A stretch of DNA of 64,000 bases from Bradyrhizobium canariense (GCF_019402665.1 NZ_VSST01000020.1:352111-416110); one strand, 5' to 3'. Counted from the stretch's first letter, positions 9,978 through 20,008 are shown. The notes: generated from the sequence alone by a model not told the origin. Numbers and translations: made by a program.

Positions 9978-10105
9978 CACATCATCGCCGAACGCGGCGT
10001 GCGTTATGGCCGCGTGGTGATGATCCCGACGGGGGACAGCAAGCAGGCGAAGGCACGGAAGCAGGCGCACCGGCATGAGTAGATTTGCCGCGCAGGCGGT
10101 GCGTT

Positions 10106-10253
10106 CCCCTCTCCCCTTGTGGGAGAGGGTGGCTCGCCGCGAAGCGGCGAGACGGGTGAGGAGTATGTGTCCGCGACTACTCCTCTTCGAGCTCGCGGAG
10201 AGCCACCCCTCATCCGGCGCTTCGCGCCACCTTCTCCCACAAGGGGAGAAGGG
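10106..10253. repeat. Large palindromic repeat (CTCCCCTTGTGGGAG family)
   Basis: The arm at 10106-10133 (CCCTCTCCCCTTGTGGGAG...) is the reverse complement, with few mismatches, of 10226-10253 (...CTCCCACAAGGGGAGAAGGG). Inner stems such as CGCCGCGAAGCGGCG are nested in it. It is related to the repeats near 500, 920 and 61260. Confidence 0.8.
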
Positions 10254-10275
10254 AAGAGCGTTCCACCCTGCGGAT

Positions 10276-11223
10276 TTAAGCCACCTTCGCCGCGCTCCCA
10301 CCCGGCAATCCCGCCCGGGCGAGGCCGCCGTAGAGCTGCTCATTCGGCATTTCCTCGCGCAGGATGCTGCGCACCGCGATCAATTTCTCCAAATCGATGC
10401 CGGTCGCAAAGCCCTTGCTCTCGCACAGGAACACGAGATCCTCGAACACGACATTGCCGGTCGCGCCGGGAGCGAAGGGGCAGCCGCCGAGGCCGCCGAG
10501 CGAGCCGTCGAGGATACGCGCGCCTTCGTCGAGCGCCGCGGCCGCGTTCGCGATGCCCATGCCGCGGGTGTCGTGGAGATGGATGCAGATCGGCTTTGAC
10601 CCCGCGAGCTTCACCGCGGCGCGCGTCAGCTCCGCCACCTGCTTCGGCCCGGCATAGCCGACGGTGTCGGCGATGCCGACGAAATCGACACCGGCCTCCA
10701 GGCATTTGTCGACCAGCCGCAGCACTTCTGCAGGGTCGACCGCCCCGGTGATCGAGCAGCCCAGCGCCATCGAGATCGCCGCGTTGACCAGCGGCTTGTG
10801 GCTGGTGGCATCGCGCAGCTCGCACAGGCGTTTCAGATTGGCGATGGCGGACTCGCGCGAGCGGTGCGCATTGGCCTGGCTGTGCTCTTCCGTTGCCGAA
10901 ACCACGGAGGCGATTTCGCCGACGCCTGACGCCAGCGCCTCGTTCACGCCGCGTTCGTTGAGCGCAAGCGCGATGCCATGCGCGCCGGGCAATGAAGCGA
11001 CGGTCGCGACGACGTCGCGAGCATCGACGAATTGCGGAAACGTCTTTGCCGGCAGGAACGAGCCGACCTCGAAATGCCGCACACCGGCGGCATATTCCTC
11101 GCGCACCCAGCGTTGCTTGGCTTCGGTCGACGGAATTTTCTTCACGAGCTGGAGCCCGTCGCGCAGGCCGACTTCGCGCAGGCTGACGCGTTCTGCGGGG
11201 TAAATCTCCTGAATCCGGCTCAT
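10276..11223 (-). CDS. Hydroxymethylglutaryl-CoA lyase
   Basis: This 315-residue TIM-barrel enzyme of the HMGL/DRE metallolyase family cleaves 3-hydroxy-3-methylglutaryl-CoA to acetoacetate and acetyl-CoA, the last step of leucine or isoprenoid-acid breakdown. Family signatures are visible: SLREVGLRDGLQ (catalytic Arg-Asp) near residue 15, IHLHDTRGMG with metal-binding His near 200, and the loop cysteine in GGLGGCPFAPGATGNV near 235. The start at 11223 overlaps the stop of the upstream CoA-transferase gene as ATGA, so the two are probably co-translated. A related lyase acting on another 3-hydroxyacyl-CoA is possible, because the partner transferase could supply an unusual CoA ester. Confidence 0.9.
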   Translation of the reverse strand: MSRIQEIYPAERVSLREVGLRDGLQLVKKIPSTEAKQRWVREEYAAGVRHFEVGSFLPAKTFPQFVDARDVVATVASLPGAHGIALALNERGVNEALASGVGEIASVVSATEEHSQANAHRSRESAIANLKRLCELRDATSHKPLVNAAISMALGCSITGAVDPAEVLRLVDKCLEAGVDFVGIADTVGYAGPKQVAELTRAAVKLAGSKPICIHLHDTRGMGIANAAAALDEGARILDGSLGGLGGCPFAPGATGNVVFEDLVFLCESKGFATGIDLEKLIAVRSILREEMPNEQLYGGLARAGLPGGSAAKVA

Positions 11224-12413
11224 GCGCGCCTCCCTGTTGTTTTTGACGTGACATCTTCGTTTTGATTGTCGATCTCGGCGCGAACCGCAGCAGTATCGGC
11301 GCCGAGCGGCGCGACCTTCAGGCCTTCGCCGATATGGTTCCCGTTCCATTCGATCGGCAGCGCCGGCACCCGGAACGGCTTGCCGTCGGCGGTGACATTG
11401 TTGACGAGGCCGCCCGGCCGCAGCACATGCGGATCGGTGAAGAGATCCTCGGGCCGGTTGATCGGAGAAAAGCAGATGTTGAGCGCATCGAGCCTCTGCG
11501 ACAGTCTTGCCACGTCCCACTGCCTGATGATCCCGGCCGCGCGCGGAATGATCCGCCCACGCGCCAGAATGCGATCGGTCGTGGTGCGCAAGGCGGGATC
11601 ATCGAGGAATTCAGTCAGGCCGAACTCGCGGCAAAAGCTCTGCCAATGGCCTTCGGTGACGACGCCGATGAAGATGCGCTCGCCGCCGGCGGTCTCGAAG
11701 ATGTCGTAGATTGGCCAGGCATGCTCGCGCTCCGGCATCGAGCGCGGCTTGTTGCCGGTCATCTCGTATTCGACCATGTGCTGGGCGACCAGGAACAGGC
11801 AGTTCTCGAACAGGCCGATGCGGATGTCGGCACCGTCACGTTGTCCCCCGCGCTTCTGATAGAGCGCCGCGAGGATCGCAATCACGCCGAACATGCCGCC
11901 CATGATGTCGTTGGCGGACGAGCCGACACGCTGGGGCTTTTCGCTGGTGCCGGTCATGGCGGCAAGCCCCGCCATCATCTGCACGACCTCGTCGAGCGCG
12001 GGGCGGTGCTCGTAGGGACCGGAGAGGAAACCCTTGTGGCCGGCGATGATCAGCTCCGGATGCCGGCGGCGCAGTTCGTCGGCGCCAAGCCCCTGCTTCG
12101 CGAGCTGGCCGTCGCGAAAATTCTCCAGGAACACGTCGGCCGTCGCCAGCAGCCGGTGCATGGTGTCGAGATCCTCAGGCTTCTCGAAATCCAGCACCAC
12201 GCTGCGCTTGCCGCGGTTGAACAACGGGAAGAAAGCGGTGCCCATGCCTCCCAGGCTCCGGGTCTTGTCGCCCGCGGGCGGCTCGACCTTGATCACGTCG
12301 GCTCCGAGCTGCGCCAGGATCATGCCGCAGGTCGGGCCCATGACCATGTGGGTCATCTCGATGACGCGCACGCCTGCAAGCGGCAATCCGGCCGCCGATT
12401 CTTCCATCGCCAT
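11220..12413 (-). CDS. CaiB/BaiF family (class III) CoA-transferase
   Basis: This 397-residue protein is a family III CoA-transferase, which moves CoA between carboxylic acids through an aspartyl intermediate. Visible features are LPLAGVRVIEMTHMVMGPTC at the N-terminus, LGADVIKVEPPAGDKTRSLG, NRGKRSVVLDFEKPED, and the probable catalytic Asp in EHRPALDEVVQMMAGLA near residue 145. Downstream coupling to an HMG-CoA-lyase-type gene (4-bp overlap) suggests that it activates an acid which the lyase then cleaves; this is inference. ATG at 12413 is chosen because AAGGAA precedes it at suitable spacing and it matches family N-termini. Confidence 0.9.
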   Translation of the reverse strand: MAMEESAAGLPLAGVRVIEMTHMVMGPTCGMILAQLGADVIKVEPPAGDKTRSLGGMGTAFFPLFNRGKRSVVLDFEKPEDLDTMHRLLATADVFLENFRDGQLAKQGLGADELRRRHPELIIAGHKGFLSGPYEHRPALDEVVQMMAGLAAMTGTSEKPQRVGSSANDIMGGMFGVIAILAALYQKRGGQRDGADIRIGLFENCLFLVAQHMVEYEMTGNKPRSMPEREHAWPIYDIFETAGGERIFIGVVTEGHWQSFCREFGLTEFLDDPALRTTTDRILARGRIIPRAAGIIRQWDVARLSQRLDALNICFSPINRPEDLFTDPHVLRPGGLVNNVTADGKPFRVPALPIEWNGNHIGEGLKVAPLGADTAAVRAEIDNQNEDVTSKTTGRRA

Positions 12414-12551
12414 ATGCGCCTGTTCCTTTGCCCGCCTGGTTCCGTTTGCTCGCCAGCCTAGGCCTTCACAGGCATTCTGAAAATATGTCTCGCTCAACGT
12501 GGTGTGACCCTCTCCCCGTGAGAACGGAGAGAGGGGAGAACGTCGTCCGGA

Positions 12552-14193
12552 TCACGCCGCCAGCAGAGTCTGCAACGCCGCACCATCGGGGACGCCGAGG
12601 CCGGTGCAGGGATCCCAGCCGGAGCCGGCCTTGTACATGCCGTGCAAATCGCCGGTGATGTCGTTGTTGCCGGCCGTGATGTCGCGGAACGCGCCTTGCG
12701 CGTGCGAGGCGTAGATCAGCGGGTTGATGAAGCCGACGGTCTTGCCGAATTTTTTCATCGTGGCCTCGTTGATGCGGGCGATCAATCCGGCCATCAGTGG
12801 CGCCACCGCGCTGGTGCCGCCGATCGTGGTGCCGACGCCATTGAGGAAGATCTGATAGCCGGTGGCGGGATCGGCATCGCCGGCAACGTCGGGGACGCCG
12901 CGTCCGCTCCGATGCGCCGGCGATTTCGGCACGTGCGCGTGAGCCTGGTATTTCGGCTGCGCGAACATGACGCTGACGCCGCCACCGCCCGCACCGCCCT
13001 GCGGCCCGCCGTTCCAGACCACCTCGTTGATGTGGCCGTTTGTCGCCTTGAGATTGGTGCCGCCGCAGGCAAGCGCGAAGGGGCTCGAGGCCGGGAAATC
13101 TGCATGCGGCTTGCCGTCCCAATCTTCGCCCATGTCGGCCGAGCCATTGTCGCCCGAGGCAACACAGACGGTGACGCCCATCGCCGCGGCATCGCGGATT
13201 GCCTCGTTGAGGCCGTCGACGAATTGCTGCGAGCCCTCCTGGTCTTCCGGTCCGCCCCAGCTGATCGAGATCACCGAGGGTTTTCGCGCGCTGTCGTGGA
13301 CGGCGGCCTTCACCGCGTCGATGAAGCCGTTGGTGGTGTTGGGCGCGAAATAGACCACGATCTTGGCACCCGGCGCGATGGCGCCGGCGACCTCGATGTC
13401 GAGCACGACCTCGCCGTCCGCATCGGAATGGCCTGGCTTGTTAGCGCCGCCGTCGACGCTCGCGGGCGCGATCTTCGGCATCGGGATGCCCGCCTTCTTG
13501 AAGAAGGTGCGCAGGTCCGAGGTCTTGTAGCCGGCACCGGTCGGATGGCCCTTCTGGTCGATATCGTTGAGCTCGATGATGGCGATGCACTGGCCGGCTC
13601 CGGTCTCGCCGCCCGGGAAGTTGTAGAGCTCTGCGATCTGCTCGACAGAGAAGCTGCCGCCCTGCGCCGCGCGCGGTCGCACCCTTCGCGGCGATCTTGC
13701 GCCGGAAGTGCGGCTGCGCCACCGGACGGTTGTCGAGGCCATGAACGCCGACGACGATATTCTCGAGCTCGGCCGGAATCTGCACGCTGCCCTTGCGCAT
13801 GCGATAGGTCGCGCCCTCATGCCTGACCTTGTTGAGCTTGACGCCGAAGGCTGCGCTGAGCGCCTTCACCGTGCCGGTCAGCTTTACCGTGCGGGACGCC
13901 AGATGCACGCTCTTGACGTTGAGATCGTGATGGTGTGCGAAATCGTCGATTTTGGCGACGTCAGCGGGGTCAGCGCCCATCTCCTCGGCGAACTCGGCAC
14001 GCGAGAGATATTTTCGCTCGCGCGGCAATTGCGCGCCCAGCGCCATCACCTGCTCGTCGTCCGCGCGCTTGGCACGCAGGCGGACGCTGATCTCGATTTC
14101 CTGCTTGGGATCGGCCGCGCCGACGAGCTTGGCGCCTTTCGGCAACTTCCGTGCGCTGTTCATCAACGCAACACGCTTGGTCGAGATTGCCAT
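12552..14193 (-). pseudogene. S53 family serine-carboxyl peptidase (sedolisin), frameshifted
   Basis: Two adjacent reading frames make one sedolisin/kumamolisin-type protease of about 546 codons. The first frame (from ATG 14193, preceded by GGAGG) encodes the pro-domain, ending near ARGAGRQ. A single-base shift at about 13660-13690, in a GC-rich tract, moves to the frame encoding AAQGGSFSVEQIAELY and the whole catalytic domain. The triad is intact: Glu and Asp in DADGEVVLDIEVAGA, oxyanion Asp in SWGGPED, and Ser in GGTSAVAPLMAG. The C-terminal calcium site is FRDITAGNND...GWDPCTG. There is no signal peptide, and members of this family act extracellularly at acid pH. As read, no active protein is made; an assembly error is equally possible. 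Confidence 0.85.
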
Positions 14194-14463
14194 GACTTCC
14201 TCCGTTTGTGATTGGAACGTGGATTGTCGCACCTCAACTATAGGTGTAATCTCGGAGACTGATTGGTTCAGGCATTAAGCGACATTTTTTCAAAAAGACC
14301 TCTTGTTTGGCAGGACAGAACCTCAACAGCCTCAAAACGGCGCGGAATTGGTCAGCGGTCACGACCATTCGACATCTAGAATTGCGATTTAAGATTGCAC
14401 GCGCCGGCTCACTAGGGCGGGTAACGGAAGACGTTTGTCAAAATCAATTGGCGGAGACATGCG

Positions 14464-15612
14464 ATGCTGGCTGACCGGCAATGGGTTGAGCGAAATCTTG
14501 GTTTCGATCCGATCACGACGCCGCCGCCGCGCGAGACCTTTACGGTGAAGCGCATGGCCGATGCCGCGGTGAAGAAGACCGCGAAAGTCGAGACGGAAGA
14601 CTTTCGGCGTGAGATCATCGATTTCGATTCCGAATCGACCGAGGGCCGCGCGTTCATGGCGTTCTCGACCTCGACCGGATTGTCGCGTTTCACCGACATC
14701 ACCTGGCCGAAGGGGCTGGCGCCGCAGACCGGACCGAAGCCGAAGGGCAACGGCAAGGGACCGCTGCCGCGCGCCGACGTGCTGGTCGTGACCTGGACCG
14801 TCGACGAGGGCCACGCGCTCAGCCGCGTGCTCACGCCTGGCAAGGATTCGCGCAACGACTACGTGCCCTACACGCACAATTACGCGACTATTTCCAAGAA
14901 GATGCGCAACGGCTGTCCGGCCAGGGAGCTGAAGCGGCTCGGCACTTATTGGACCACGACGATCGGCAAGAAGAAGGTCGTCATCTTCAAATCGGATTCC
15001 CACATGTCGCAGGACGGCCCGGAGCTGCCGAACAGCGACGTCTGGCGCCAGATCATCACCGAAGTGCAGCCGACGCTCGTCATCACCACGGGCACGGCCG
15101 GCGGCATCGGCAAAGAATTCGAGGTCGGCGACGTCGGTCTCACCGATCGTGCGTTTCGACTGCCTGTCGAAGTTCAAGAAGCAGCCTTTCGCGCAGGAGC
15201 ACTTTTCCAGCAGGTCCGCCGTGACGAAAAAATTTGCGCAGGCGAGGACGCTGTTCAAGGCCAATGCCGGGCAATTGCCAAAGGACAACACCAGGCTGCC
15301 GAAGATCTTCGTGGCGAAACCGAGCGGACTGTCGTCCTCCGTGGTCACCACTGACTTCTTCGGCTTCGACACCTCGGACGACCATTTCCATCTCCAGGGG
15401 CTCGGCGACGTCTCCGAGATGGGCGATGCCATCCTCGGCCTCGTGGCGCAGGAGATGGGCGACAAAGCACCGCGCTGGCTCGCGATCCGCAACGTCTCCG
15501 ACCCGCAGATCAAGGCCGAGGGTACCCTGAAGCAGCAGGAGCAGCTCGCGGCTCAGATCTACAAGGGTTTTGGGCCATCACCTGCTGGGCCAGTATCGCG
15601 GCGGAGCCTTGA
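14464..15612 (+). pseudogene. Nucleoside phosphorylase-like protein, two frame breaks
   Basis: A protein of about 380 residues can be followed across three segments. Frame 1 runs from 14464 to about 15138 and includes ITTGTAGGIGKEFEVGDV, the glycine-rich loop of the purine-nucleoside phosphorylase/nucleosidase superfamily. Frame 2 continues with VSPIVRFDCLSKFKKQ to about 15565, including WLAIRNVSDPQIKAEG, where the RNVSD resembles the nucleobase-binding Asp. Frame 1 then resumes with FWAITCWASIAAEP and stops at 15612. The first break is a one-base shift; the second may include a small deletion. The substrate is unknown. Placement next to another frameshifted gene suggests local decay or assembly error. 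Confidence 0.65.
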
Positions 15613-15698
15613 GTCGCAGCCGGAGCAAGGTCAGCCTCCCTTGCCGAAGTGGCCCGGGGTGTCTACCTCTCGCGGGTGATTTCGTGAGAGGTACTCCC

Positions 15699-16439
15699 AT
15701 GCTGGATGCCGCCGTCAAGGCGCTGTCGCAAATGATCTCGCCGCCGATGCGCTCGATCCTGTGGCGGTCGATCGGCGTCGCACTGGTGCTGATCATCGTG
15801 CTGGCGATCGGCTTGCAGCGGCTCCTGAGCTGGTTTGCGACCTATGGCGAGGCCTGGCTGGAAGGCCTGCTCGGTCCGGGCTGGCACTCATCGCTCGAGG
15901 TGTTGTCCTGGATCATTTCGATCGCCGCGGGCTTCGGCGTCGTGTTCGGGGCTGTGTTCCTGATGCCCGCCATCACCTCGCTGGTGGCGAGCCTGTTCGT
16001 CGACGACGTCGCCGACATCGTCGAGCGCGAGCACTATCCGGCGGAGCGGCCGGGCGTCGCGCTGCCGTTCAGCCAGGCGATCTACGAGGGCGTCAAGACC
16101 GCGCTGCTGACGATCCTGGTCTATCTGGTCGCGCTGCCGCTGGTGCTTTTCGCCGGCGCCGGTTTCCTGGTCTTCTTCCTCGCCACGGCCTGGCTGCTCG
16201 GCCGCGAATATTTCGAGCTCGCGGCGATGCGGTTTCGCTCGCCGGAGGAAGCCAAGGCGATGCGGCGCGACAATGCCGCGACCATCTTCACCGCGGGCCT
16301 GTTCATCGCAGCCTTCGTCGCGATCCCGATCGTCAATCTGGCGACGCCGATCTTCGCCATGGCCTTCATGGTTCACATGCACAAGCGGCTCTCAGGCCCG
16401 CGACCCGAACTGATCGAGCCGGCGCGGCAGATGCGGTGA
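15699..16439 (+). CDS. EI24/CysZ-like integral membrane protein
   Basis: This 246-residue protein has about five or six membrane segments and resembles the EI24 domain family, which includes the sulfate transporter CysZ. Hydrophobic stretches lie near residues 25-45, 68-95, 130-165 and 195-225, and GREYFELAAMRFRSPEEAKA sits in the loop typical of the family. ATG at 15699 avoids an upstream extension that would overlap the broken phosphorylase gene. The C-terminus HMHKRLSGPRPELIEPARQM is cytoplasmic. It converges on the EmrB-type gene. A sulfate role is not established in alphaproteobacterial members, so only the family call is offered. Confidence 0.85.
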   Translation: MLDAAVKALSQMISPPMRSILWRSIGVALVLIIVLAIGLQRLLSWFATYGEAWLEGLLGPGWHSSLEVLSWIISIAAGFGVVFGAVFLMPAITSLVASLFVDDVADIVEREHYPAERPGVALPFSQAIYEGVKTALLTILVYLVALPLVLFAGAGFLVFFLATAWLLGREYFELAAMRFRSPEEAKAMRRDNAATIFTAGLFIAAFVAIPIVNLATPIFAMAFMVHMHKRLSGPRPELIEPARQMR

Positions 16440-16445
16440 CGGTGA

Positions 16446-18074
16446 CTACTTCAGCGACACCCCGCATCTGCGCAACAGCATCCTGGCGAAGCCGAACGGC
16501 GCCGGCGTGAACGGGCCGGGCGGGGCACGGGTAACAAGCGCGACGACGCCGAGCGCGGCCATCGCCACCCAGAAGCACAGCCAGAAGCCGTCGATATAGG
16601 CGAGCACATTGGCCTCGCGCTGGACGAAGCCCGCGAGCGTACCGACCGCGCGTGCCTGTGCCGAGCCGGCACCATGGGCCGCAAAATGGTCGGCGAGCTG
16701 TTTCAGCATGCGGACCACATCGACGTCGCCGACGCCGAGATTCTGGCCGAGATAGAAGGAATGGATCTGCTCGCGGACGCGCAGCCACGTCCCCATCAAC
16801 GCCACGCCGATCTCGGCACCGCCGAGCCGCATGATCTGGATATAGGCGGCAAACGAGGTCGCGCGGCTCGGATCGGAATTGGACAGCAGCGTGATGATCA
16901 GCGGCAGCAAGGTCAACGACTGCCCGATCGCCTGGAGCAGCACGATGCCGGCGAAATCCTCACGCGCCCAATCATGACTGAGCTGCGTGCCCCAGAGATT
17001 GGCGGCGGCGAAGCAGGCAAATCCCACGACCACCACTGTCCGCGTATCGAAATGCCGCAGCAGCCAGATCGAGAGCGGCACCAGCACGAACATCGGCAAC
17101 GCGCCGTAGGTGAGCAGCAGCAAGCCACTCTGCTCCGGCCTGAGCAGGGCGATGGTGGCGAGGAAGTTCGGCACCAGCGACGCGTTGGACAGGCTGGTCA
17201 GCGTGTAGAGCAGGATCAGGACCAGCCCCAGGCCGATATTGCGCGAGAACAGGACGTTCACATGCGCCCAGGGCTGCCGCACCAGGGATTCGTTGACGAG
17301 AAAACCCGCGACCAGCACCGCGCCGGCAATGATCAACGCCATCACGGTCCCCGATCCCAGCCAGTCCAGCCGATTGCCCTGGTCGAGCCCGGCATAGATC
17401 ATCGAGACGCCGGCGCCGAGCAGCAGCATGCCACCCCAATCGGCCTCGCGCAGCAAAGCGCGATTCACCGGTTCGTTCGGCGTGCCCCAATAAACCATCA
17501 GGCCCATCAGCGGCGCGATCAGCACGCTCTGCCAGTACAGCCATTGCCAGCCGAGATGGTCGACATAGAAGCCGACCAGCGCGCTCGAGGTATCCAGCGC
17601 GAAGCCGACGCGGATCGAATAGATCGAGATCGCCGGGAGCCACCAGCGGATCGGCAAATTGCGGAACACGATCATCAACGTCGCCGGCACGAAGGTGCCG
17701 AGCAGGAGGCCATGCACGACGCTGAGCGCGAGCAATGTCGGATAGTCGTGCACGAACGGGATGATCAGCGAGACCGCGGCATAGACGAGGCTCGGGATAC
17801 CGAGCACGCGGCGCAGGCCGAATACGGTGGCAAGCCAGGCCACCGCGGGCGCGATGAAGATCTGCGAGCCGATGCCTGCTGTGGAGAGCCAGGCGCCCTC
17901 GTCGAACGAGAGCGAGAACGCGCCGCGCAGGTCCGGCAGGCCTATTGTGGTCAGGCGGCTGTCGAAATTGGCGAGGAACGAGCCGAGCAGCACCGCCGCC
18001 ACCGCAAACAAGGGCTGCGGCGCGACGCCGCCGCGCGAGAGCGGCCCGCGACTGGAATCGTCATTTTCCGCCAT
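16446..18074 (-). CDS. DHA2-type MFS drug efflux permease (EmrB-like)
   Basis: This 542-residue inner-membrane transporter has about 14 hydrophobic segments, as in EmrB/QacA proton-drug antiporters. The N-terminal domain contains SFLANFDSRLTTIGLPDLRG, in the position of the motif where DHA2 members usually read D(A/S)T, and later GTFVPATLMIVFRNLPIRWW. It overlaps the stop of the upstream EmrA-type gene by 14 bp and should form a tripartite efflux pump with it and an outer-membrane channel. ATG at 18074 is preferred over a longer frame starting inside the adaptor gene. No regulator gene is adjacent. The substrate is unknown. Confidence 0.9.
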   Translation of the reverse strand: MAENDDSSRGPLSRGGVAPQPLFAVAAVLLGSFLANFDSRLTTIGLPDLRGAFSLSFDEGAWLSTAGIGSQIFIAPAVAWLATVFGLRRVLGIPSLVYAAVSLIIPFVHDYPTLLALSVVHGLLLGTFVPATLMIVFRNLPIRWWLPAISIYSIRVGFALDTSSALVGFYVDHLGWQWLYWQSVLIAPLMGLMVYWGTPNEPVNRALLREADWGGMLLLGAGVSMIYAGLDQGNRLDWLGSGTVMALIIAGAVLVAGFLVNESLVRQPWAHVNVLFSRNIGLGLVLILLYTLTSLSNASLVPNFLATIALLRPEQSGLLLLTYGALPMFVLVPLSIWLLRHFDTRTVVVVGFACFAAANLWGTQLSHDWAREDFAGIVLLQAIGQSLTLLPLIITLLSNSDPSRATSFAAYIQIMRLGGAEIGVALMGTWLRVREQIHSFYLGQNLGVGDVDVVRMLKQLADHFAAHGAGSAQARAVGTLAGFVQREANVLAYIDGFWLCFWVAMAALGVVALVTRAPPGPFTPAPFGFARMLLRRCGVSLK

Positions 18075-19197
18075 TGCCGGCCTTGGTGTCGATGCTGGTG
18101 ACGACCGACATGCCCGGCACCAGCCGCGCCAGCAGCGGCTGGTTGTCGTCGAGCTGGATGCGCACGGGAATGCGCTGCACGACTTTGGTGAAGTTACCGG
18201 TTGCGTTGTCCGGCGGCAGCAGCGCGACCTGCGCGCCGGTCGCGGGCGCAATGCGCTCGACCCGGCCGCGCAGCTTCTCGCGCGGGAAACTGTCGACAGT
18301 GATCTCGACTGGCTGGCCCGGTGCGACGTGGGTCAGCTGGGTCTCCTTGTAGTTCGCGATCACGTAGACCTTCGGCAACGGCACAACGTTGATGAGATTG
18401 GTGCCGATGTTGACGTAGTCGCCAGGCTGGACCTGCCGCTCGCCGACGACGCCGTCGAACGGTGCCGATATCTTGGTGTAGCCGAGCTTGAGCTTCGCAC
18501 TCGCCAGTGTTGCCTTGGTCGCTTCGAGATCGGCGGCGCGCTGCTTCCTGGTGCCTTGCAGCACCTCGAGCTGGTGCTGCTGGGCCGCGATCACGGCGCG
18601 GCTCGCGCGCACGTCGGCCTGCGCCTTGGCATAGCCTGCGACCGCCTGCTCGAACCGCTGCCGCGTGCCGGATTCGGTCTGCGACAGCGACTGCTGGCGC
18701 TCCTGCTCCTGCCGCGCCTCGACCTCCACGGCTTCGGCCGAGAGCCGCGCGGCCTGCGCCTGTGCAATCGTCGCATATTGCAGCTCGATCTGATTGGCCA
18801 GATTGTCGAGCACGGCTTGCGCGGCGGCGACCGCCGCTTCGGACTGCGCGACTTGCGCCTCATAGTCGGCAGGATCGATCTGGATCATGAGATCGCCGGC
18901 CTTGACGCGCTGGAAATCGGTGACCCCGACGGTCAGCACTTCGCCGGAGACGCGACTGGCAAGCCGCGTCAGCTCGGCGCGCACATAGGCGTCGTTGGTG
19001 GTCTGGACCGCCGAATTGCCGACCCATTCGTCGAAGCGCTGCGTGGCCAGCGCGACGAAGCCGAGCGCGACGATCACCGCGAACAGCGGAATCGCGAGCC
19101 GGCTCCACAGTGAACTCGCTGGTCGCTGCGTTGGCTTCGGTGGCGGCGCCGGTGTGGCAGCAGGTGGTGACGGCGAGATTTGTTCCTGCTGACTCAC
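18061..19197 (-). CDS. EmrA/HlyD family periplasmic adaptor
   Basis: This 378-residue membrane-fusion protein links an MFS pump to an outer-membrane channel. A Pro-rich cytoplasmic tail of about 30 residues is followed by one membrane helix (LAIPLFAVIVALGFVALAT), then VQTTNDAYVRAELTRLASRV and GDLMIQIDPADYEAQVAQ of the biotinyl-lipoyl-like half, a long coiled coil at about 100-210, and KLGYTKISAPFDGVVGERQV with the beta-barrel. GTG at 19197 is favoured because GGAG lies six bases upstream; a TTG four codons earlier is possible. It overlaps the EmrB-like gene, forming an operon. Identity is firm and the exported compounds are unknown. Confidence 0.9.
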   Translation of the reverse strand: MSQQEQISPSPPAATPAPPPKPTQRPASSLWSRLAIPLFAVIVALGFVALATQRFDEWVGNSAVQTTNDAYVRAELTRLASRVSGEVLTVGVTDFQRVKAGDLMIQIDPADYEAQVAQSEAAVAAAQAVLDNLANQIELQYATIAQAQAARLSAEAVEVEARQEQERQQSLSQTESGTRQRFEQAVAGYAKAQADVRASRAVIAAQQHQLEVLQGTRKQRAADLEATKATLASAKLKLGYTKISAPFDGVVGERQVQPGDYVNIGTNLINVVPLPKVYVIANYKETQLTHVAPGQPVEITVDSFPREKLRGRVERIAPATGAQVALLPPDNATGNFTKVVQRIPVRIQLDDNQPLLARLVPGMSVVTSIDTKAGNGGK

Positions 19198-19233
19198 GCT
19201 AGACTCCAAAAACCACTTTCCCGAACGCTATTT

Positions 19234-19986
19234 TCAGACCGTCTTTTCCGGCCACCGGCAGAGATCGTTGATCAGGCAAACCTCGCAGCGCGGCTTGCGC
19301 GCGAGGCAAGTATAGCGGCCATGCAGGATCAGCCAATGATGGGCATGCAGCATGAACTCGGCCGGGATCACCTTTTCGAGACCGAGCTCGACCTCCAGCG
19401 GCGTCTTGCCGGGCGCAAGTCCGGTCCGGTTGCCGACGCGGAAGACATGCGTGTCGACTGCCATGGTGTGCTCGCCGAAGGCCATGTTGAGCACGACATT
19501 GGCGGTCTTGCGCCCGGCGCCGGGCAGTGACTCGATCCCGGCGCGCGTGCGCGGCACCTCGCCGCCGAACTCGCTGAGCAGCTTCGCCGACAGCGCAATG
19601 ACGTTCCTGGCCTTGGTGCGATAGAGCCCGATGGTCTTGATGTACTCGCGCAGGCGTTCCTCGCCGAGGTCGAGCATCTTCTGCGGCGTGTCGGCGATCG
19701 CAAACAGCGCGCGCGTCGCCTTGTTGACGCCGGCATCGGTCGCCTGCGCCGACAGCACCACGGCGACCAGCAGCGTGAACGGATTGACGTGCTCAAGCTC
19801 GCCTTTGGGCTCCGGGTTGGCTTTGCGGAAACGGCTGAAGGCCTCGCGGACTTCTGGCGGCGTCCAAGGCCTCATGGCCTTGAGGGATTTCTTGCCGGGG
19901 GCCTTGGGCTTCGCGGCGGCCGCCTTCGCCTTTTTCTTCGGCACGGACGTTTTGCGCGGGGCCGGCTTGCGGGTGATTTTCGCCAT
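19234..19986 (-). CDS. nth: Endonuclease III, DNA glycosylase/AP lyase
   Basis: This 250-residue base-excision-repair enzyme removes oxidised pyrimidines and cleaves AP sites. The helix-hairpin-helix is IESLPGAGRKTANVVLN, and the catalytic Asp lies in MAVDTHVFRVGNRTGL. The expected catalytic Lys would be in the segment just before the hairpin turn. The [4Fe-4S] cluster cysteines follow the C-x6-C-x2-C-x5-C rule near the end (CLARKPRCEVCLINDLC). A Lys/Ala/Pro-rich N-terminal tail of about 35 residues is longer than in E. coli Nth, as is common in rhizobia. ATG at 19986 fits; the start overlaps the divergent DUF2244 gene region by only a few bases of upstream sequence. Confidence 0.95.
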   Translation of the reverse strand: MAKITRKPAPRKTSVPKKKAKAAAAKPKAPGKKSLKAMRPWTPPEVREAFSRFRKANPEPKGELEHVNPFTLLVAVVLSAQATDAGVNKATRALFAIADTPQKMLDLGEERLREYIKTIGLYRTKARNVIALSAKLLSEFGGEVPRTRAGIESLPGAGRKTANVVLNMAFGEHTMAVDTHVFRVGNRTGLAPGKTPLEVELGLEKVIPAEFMLHAHHWLILHGRYTCLARKPRCEVCLINDLCRWPEKTV

Positions 19987-20008
19987 GATCGGGATATACT
20001 GAGGGACG

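Larger units (their letters stand above)
9895..10275. other. Intergenic region made mostly of palindromic repeats
   Basis: No gene is seen in these 381 bp between copA and the convergent HMG-CoA lyase gene. The region holds a short palindrome at 9943-9977 and a large one at 10106-10253; the remainder looks like degraded repeat sequence. No T-tracted terminator was recognised. Confidence 0.7.
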
